A DNA stretch of 22,579 nucleotides from Gymnopilus junonius (Eukaryota > Basidiomycota > Agaricomycetes > Agaricales > Galerinaceae): positions 1 through 22,579 of the forward strand of contig JADNYJ010000505.1 in the NCBI GenBank assembly GCA_015501075.1, written 5' to 3'. The notes under the pieces were generated by a model. The model was not told the DNA's origin and did not search any database. It saw only the letters and a program-made list of their open reading frames with translations. Of the stretch, positions 18,943 to 22,579 are shown piece after piece. Each line of letters begins with the position of its first letter. The first letter of the stretch is position 1. Position numbers and translations under genes: made by a program.

Positions 18943-21909
18943 ATGACCGATACAGTGCTCCCTCCTGGCGCCGGATATGGGGTCGGTAAGAGAAGCCACC
19001 TTTCACCTCTCCAGCGATGATGTTGACTCGTGGCCTTCGACCCCCTCATCAGTCATCGGTGAGTGATGTTGATTTCATATTTGATGGCGAGGCTTGACAA
19101 TAATGATCCCTTTCCTCTAGGAATCGGTTTATTCTTTAGTGCCTTTATGATATGTCTTACGGCACTTCAGACAAGATATACCGCTTTTTCACCGAAGAAC
19201 TCTGAAGAATTTACGAGTGCTTCGCGAAGCGTCAAACCTGGTCTGATCGCCTCTGGGATCGTGTCTGCTTGGACATGGGCTGCTACACTCGTAAGTTTTA
19301 CTCCAGTTTTACTCCAACTTCTTCTGATTCTGGTTCTGCGCAGCTTCAAAGTAGCGCAGTTGCATATAAGTTCGGTTAGCATCGGTCTCTGATATATCGC
19401 TTCTTTCGTGGTCACTGACTTGGGTTATAGGTGTAAGTGGGCCATGGTGGTACGGAGGTACGTCGTAAATAACGGCTATGAAAAACATAATAGACTGATG
19501 TTCTCCCAGCCGGTGCAACTGTCCAAGTCTTGCTGTTTGCCATGGTCTGTACAACCTCATCACATTCTCAACCCAAGTGCTTATATCGTCCGTCTTATAG
19601 TTGGCCGCCAAGTTAAAGCTCAATGCGCCTTATGCGCATACATGGCTTGAAATTGTCGGAGCTCGTTGGGGGAAAACAGCACATTTGGTTTTCATGTTTT
19701 TCGGGTATGGCATCGTTTCCCCAGCACGCAAAATCCATCATGACATACTTCACCCAGTCTGGCCACAAATATCATCGTCAGCTCCATGTTGATCCTTGGA
19801 GGCTCAGCCACTGTGACAGACTTGACAGGAATGAATACACTTGCTGTTGGTTCACTATTTTAGAGATTTCGGCTTCATTTGCTTAGTGTGTTGTTCAACA
19901 GGCTTGCTTCTTGATCCCCGTGGGCGTTGGCATATACGTCGTGGTCGGTGGAATGCGTTCAACATTGCTTTGCGATTAGTGAGTCTATCTGGATTTCAGT
20001 CCTGAGGTTGATGATTGACACGCATTGAAGCACGCATACTTCAGTCCTCTTTGCCATTATCTTGGTATGTCCCTTCAGCACCATCCCCGTCTTTTGAACG
20101 CGTGTTGATAAATTCCCTTAGACCTTTGTCTTCAGCGTATACGCAACCAGCCCCAAGATCGGCAGCCCAAGGAAGATGTACGAACTTCTCGCAGCAGTCT
20201 CAGCTGCTGAACCTGTCCCCGGCAATGCTCACGGGTCGTACCTTACCATGCGCTCCAAAAACGGTCTCATCTTTGGCGTGATCAACATTATCGGCAACTT
20301 CGCCACTGTGTTCCAGGATCAAGCTTACTGGCAACGTGCGATCGCTAGTCGCCCTGCAAGCACCGTCAAGGCTTACCTTGTCGGCGGGTTGGCTTGGTTC
20401 GCAATCCCATTCACCTTCGCGACGACCCTCGGTCTTGCGGCTGTTGCTCTACGAGGTGACCCTGATATGGCGGTTTTGACTCCAGCAGATGTTTCTGCTG
20501 GTCTTCCAGCTTCGGCTGCTGCTGCTGCGTTGTTGGGTCAGTCTGGAGCAGCAGCGCTCCTTGTGCTTCTCTTCTTGGCTGTTACAAGCGCATGCTCGGC
20601 TGAGCTTATTGCCGTCTCCTCTCTCCTGACGTATGATGTCTATAAGGTGTGTTGCCGTTTGACGTAGAGGATTATATCGTTGCTGATAAGGTGTCTAAGA
20701 CGTACATCAACCCCAAAGCCACTGAGGAACAGATCATGCTTGTTGGGCACGGAGGGGTAAATACAATAATTCCTTCTTCAATGACCTATCTGAACCGTTT
20801 CGTTCATGTCTAGGTTGCCCTCTATGCTATTGTTTGCGGATTGGCTGGCTTGATTTTCTTCTATATTGGTGTATCCATGGGTTGGCTTTACGTCAGTTTT
20901 ACTCCGTGTTCGTTAATGTCATTACTCACGCTCTTGCGATAGACCTTCATGGGCGTCATACTCGGATCTGCTGTTGTGCCCATTGCTTTATGTATTACAT
21001 GGAGCAAGGCTAACAAATGGGGCTGCATATCGGGAGCTATCGCTGGCTTCGCTGCAGGAATTATCGCTTGGTTAGTAACCACCTCGACGCTTAACGATGG
21101 CGTTATCAACGTGACTGTACGCCTTCTTTTCTTCTAAATATTCTTGACCTTGAATTGCATCGTTATTATAGACTAGCGGAGGCGACTTTGAGATGTTGGC
21201 AGGGAACCTTGCATCAATAGGTGTAGGCGGCATAATTGCCACCGTCACATCCTTGATTGTGAGTTTTAACATTTTTCTATTGCAGCATTCTGTAAACCCA
21301 GAGATTAGTGGCCTGATGATTTCAACTGGGAAACTACACGTTCCATTAACAAACCCGCACCTCCATCTGCCAAGATCGTCGACGAGAAACAGGAAGATGA
21401 TATAGACAAGAAAGGAGAGGAAGTCGAAGTCAGAGGATCTTCCATTGCCGGAGATTCGTTTGATGCCACCGAAGAAGAAAGCGAACTTGATCCAGACGCT
21501 CTGAATAAAGCTTTCAAATTTGCGACATGGTCTTCCATTGGGCTTGTACGTTTGAATAATTTCATACCATTTGAACGAAGTCTGACCTTGGCATGTTCAG
21601 TTTGTCGTCATGATTTTGATCATCCCACTTCCCCTGTTCTTCTCTCACCATATTTATAGTGTGAGAGATCTGACAGGTTGGGTGGCTGTTGGTATCGCCT
21701 GGACCTTCTTGTCAGCCCTTTCAGTTGTGATCTACCCTCTGTACGAGAGTAGGCACGCCATTATGCAGATTTTTGGAGGGATTTACAAGGTAATTGCTGC
21801 GTGACTTTTACTTATCCTTCTATCTTGCTCACAATGATCATCTCAGGACCTCTTCAAGAAAGGAAGTGGAAAATATGTTCCAGAGCCACCTAGAACGTCA
21901 GCTGCTTAG
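18943..21909 (+). CDS. DUR3: DUR3-type urea transporter, 18 exons
   Basis: Exons: 18943-18985, 19053-19058, 19121-19290, 19344-19374, 19431-19457, 19510-19544, 19601-19704, 19758-19845, 19902-19978, 20031-20064, 20122-20646, 20700-20756, 20814-20891, 20943-21116, 21172-21258, 21309-21545, 21601-21789, 21847-21909. All phases close, giving 674 residues with no break. The family is the sodium:solute symporter fold. Dur3 carries urea with protons across the plasma membrane, and in yeast also polyamines. Hallmarks seen: GAGYG at the start, SVKPGL, WTWAATL, TVTDLTGMNT, GNFATVF, GGLAWFAIPF, and AVTSACSAELIAVSS. A long acidic cytoplasmic loop (exon 16) precedes the last membrane segments. The start has A at -3. 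The size is close to yeast Dur3 (735). Substrate specificity is inferred from the family. Confidence 0.92.
19053..19058 (+). other. 6-nt microexon of DUR3
   Basis: TCATCG lies between an AG acceptor (19051-19052) and a GT donor (19059-19060), flanked by introns of 67 and 62 nt. Including it gives GAGYGVVIGIGLFF, the same length as the yeast Dur3 segment GAGYAIVLGLGAVF that I remember. Skipping it keeps the frame but drops two residues. Confidence 0.7.
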
Positions 21910-22030
21910 ATGTTTTTCTACAACAACCTCCTTCACGACTCACACAAGTTTCACACAACTAATTCTATCTGGATGTACAACTATGTACAATTATGTAGGA
22001 TAATGATTTATGACTAGAAAGACAGCATTT

Positions 22031-22579
22031 TTATCTTCCATAATATATAAGGAACTTTATGAAATTATCATGCAATACAGGGCAACGTTTGAAATTAAGG
22101 AAGTAAGCACTTGCATAGATGACAGCATGTGTTATATTTTCTTTCTTCCCCAGCGGCCCACAATACTGCAAGTGCATCGCTTTCCTCTCATGGGCCCAAG
22201 ACCCAGTTACAAAGGGAATATAGTTCCACCAGCTTCGTGCCGCTTTCCTTACAGCCTCCTGTGCCACCAATCCAAAGTTTGGTTTCGCCTCGTTGAACGC
22301 AGCACTGAGAGTAGCAATGTATTCGCATCATGGCGGATAGAAGCCTGCCCACTCCCAGTCCAATACCCAAATTCGGCCATCTGTCCCCACCAAGATATTG
22401 CGCGGGTTCAAGTCACCATGGGTCAGCACTAGCGGATAAGCGTCTACGAGTTTTTCCTTTTCTTCGGACAAGTCGTACAAGCAATTCAGAAAACTGATGA
22501 ACTTGGACGACGTATCAAATGGACCCCCACTTCCTATCGGAAAATAGCCACTCGACACCGAAGCATTTTCGAAGGCTCA
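22031..22579 (-). pseudogene. aminoglycoside-phosphotransferase-like gene, partial, premature stop
   Basis: Only the C-terminal part is in the window; the 5' part lies beyond 22579. The frame carries LTHGDLNPRNILV (HxDxxxxN catalytic loop) and VLDWEWAGFYPP, both typical of the fungal APH family. Right after YPP a TGA (22330-22328) appears where family members have Trp (YPPW-x-EY). The same frame then stays open with CEYIATLSAAFNEAK, WWNYIPFVTGSW and HERKAMHLQYC to a stop at 22033-22031. One base change (TGG to TGA) explains it, and no intron fits without removing the DWEW motif. The true exon start is probably at an AG near 22576, because an in-frame TGA occupies 22579-22577. Substrates of these fungal kinases are mostly unknown. 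Confidence 0.75.

Noticed and set aside
1..22579. CRISPR arrays, tRNA or rRNA genes, bacterial operons
   Set aside because: No spaced repeats, cloverleaf-like or rRNA sequence was seen, and the intron structure shows a eukaryotic nuclear locus.

Overview
The window looks like nuclear DNA of a filamentous fungus, most likely a mushroom-forming basidiomycete. Genes sit on both strands and carry many short GT-AG introns of about 45-70 nt (the longest placed here, DNA2 intron 2, is 148 nt). Gene content fits too: F-box proteins with cysteine clusters, a TPR-CHAT protein and an aminoglycoside-phosphotransferase-like protein. Exon models were built by hand from splice sites, reading phase and remembered family motifs. 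No alignment or database search was run.

Left part (1-8100): an F-box gene (895-1878, +) faces a kinase-fold gene (2085-2988, -). The same convergent pair recurs as a second F-box gene (6286-7359, +) and a truncated kinase remnant (7845-8099, -), so this is a tandem segmental duplication in which one kinase copy is decaying. Between the copies lie a tiny cysteine-rich gene whose start codon is split by an intron (3408-3661, -) and about 2.6 kb without a recognisable gene.

Middle (8264-13902): a complete-looking DNA2 nuclease-helicase gene of 10 exons, behind a promoter with two ACGCGT (MCB) boxes and a TGACGTCA palindrome. All nuclease, Fe-S and helicase motifs are present, but the frame is broken by three single-base insertions. 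The protein also carries CDK-type sites, an SQ/TQ cluster and a C-terminal array of five SUMO-interaction-like motifs.

Right part: a TPR-CHAT protease-like gene (14298-17063, +) keeps its His/Cys dyad but has five single-base indels. It is followed by a 238-residue protein of unknown function (17244-17960, -), an intact 18-exon DUR3-type urea transporter gene with a 6-nt microexon (18943-21909, +), and the C-terminal part of an aminoglycoside-phosphotransferase-like gene with a premature TGA that runs off the right edge (-).

The nine frame breaks are confined to DNA2, TPR-CHAT and the first kinase. The two F-box genes, the 238-residue gene and DUR3 have none. Whether the breaks are assembly errors or real decay cannot be decided from the sequence alone.
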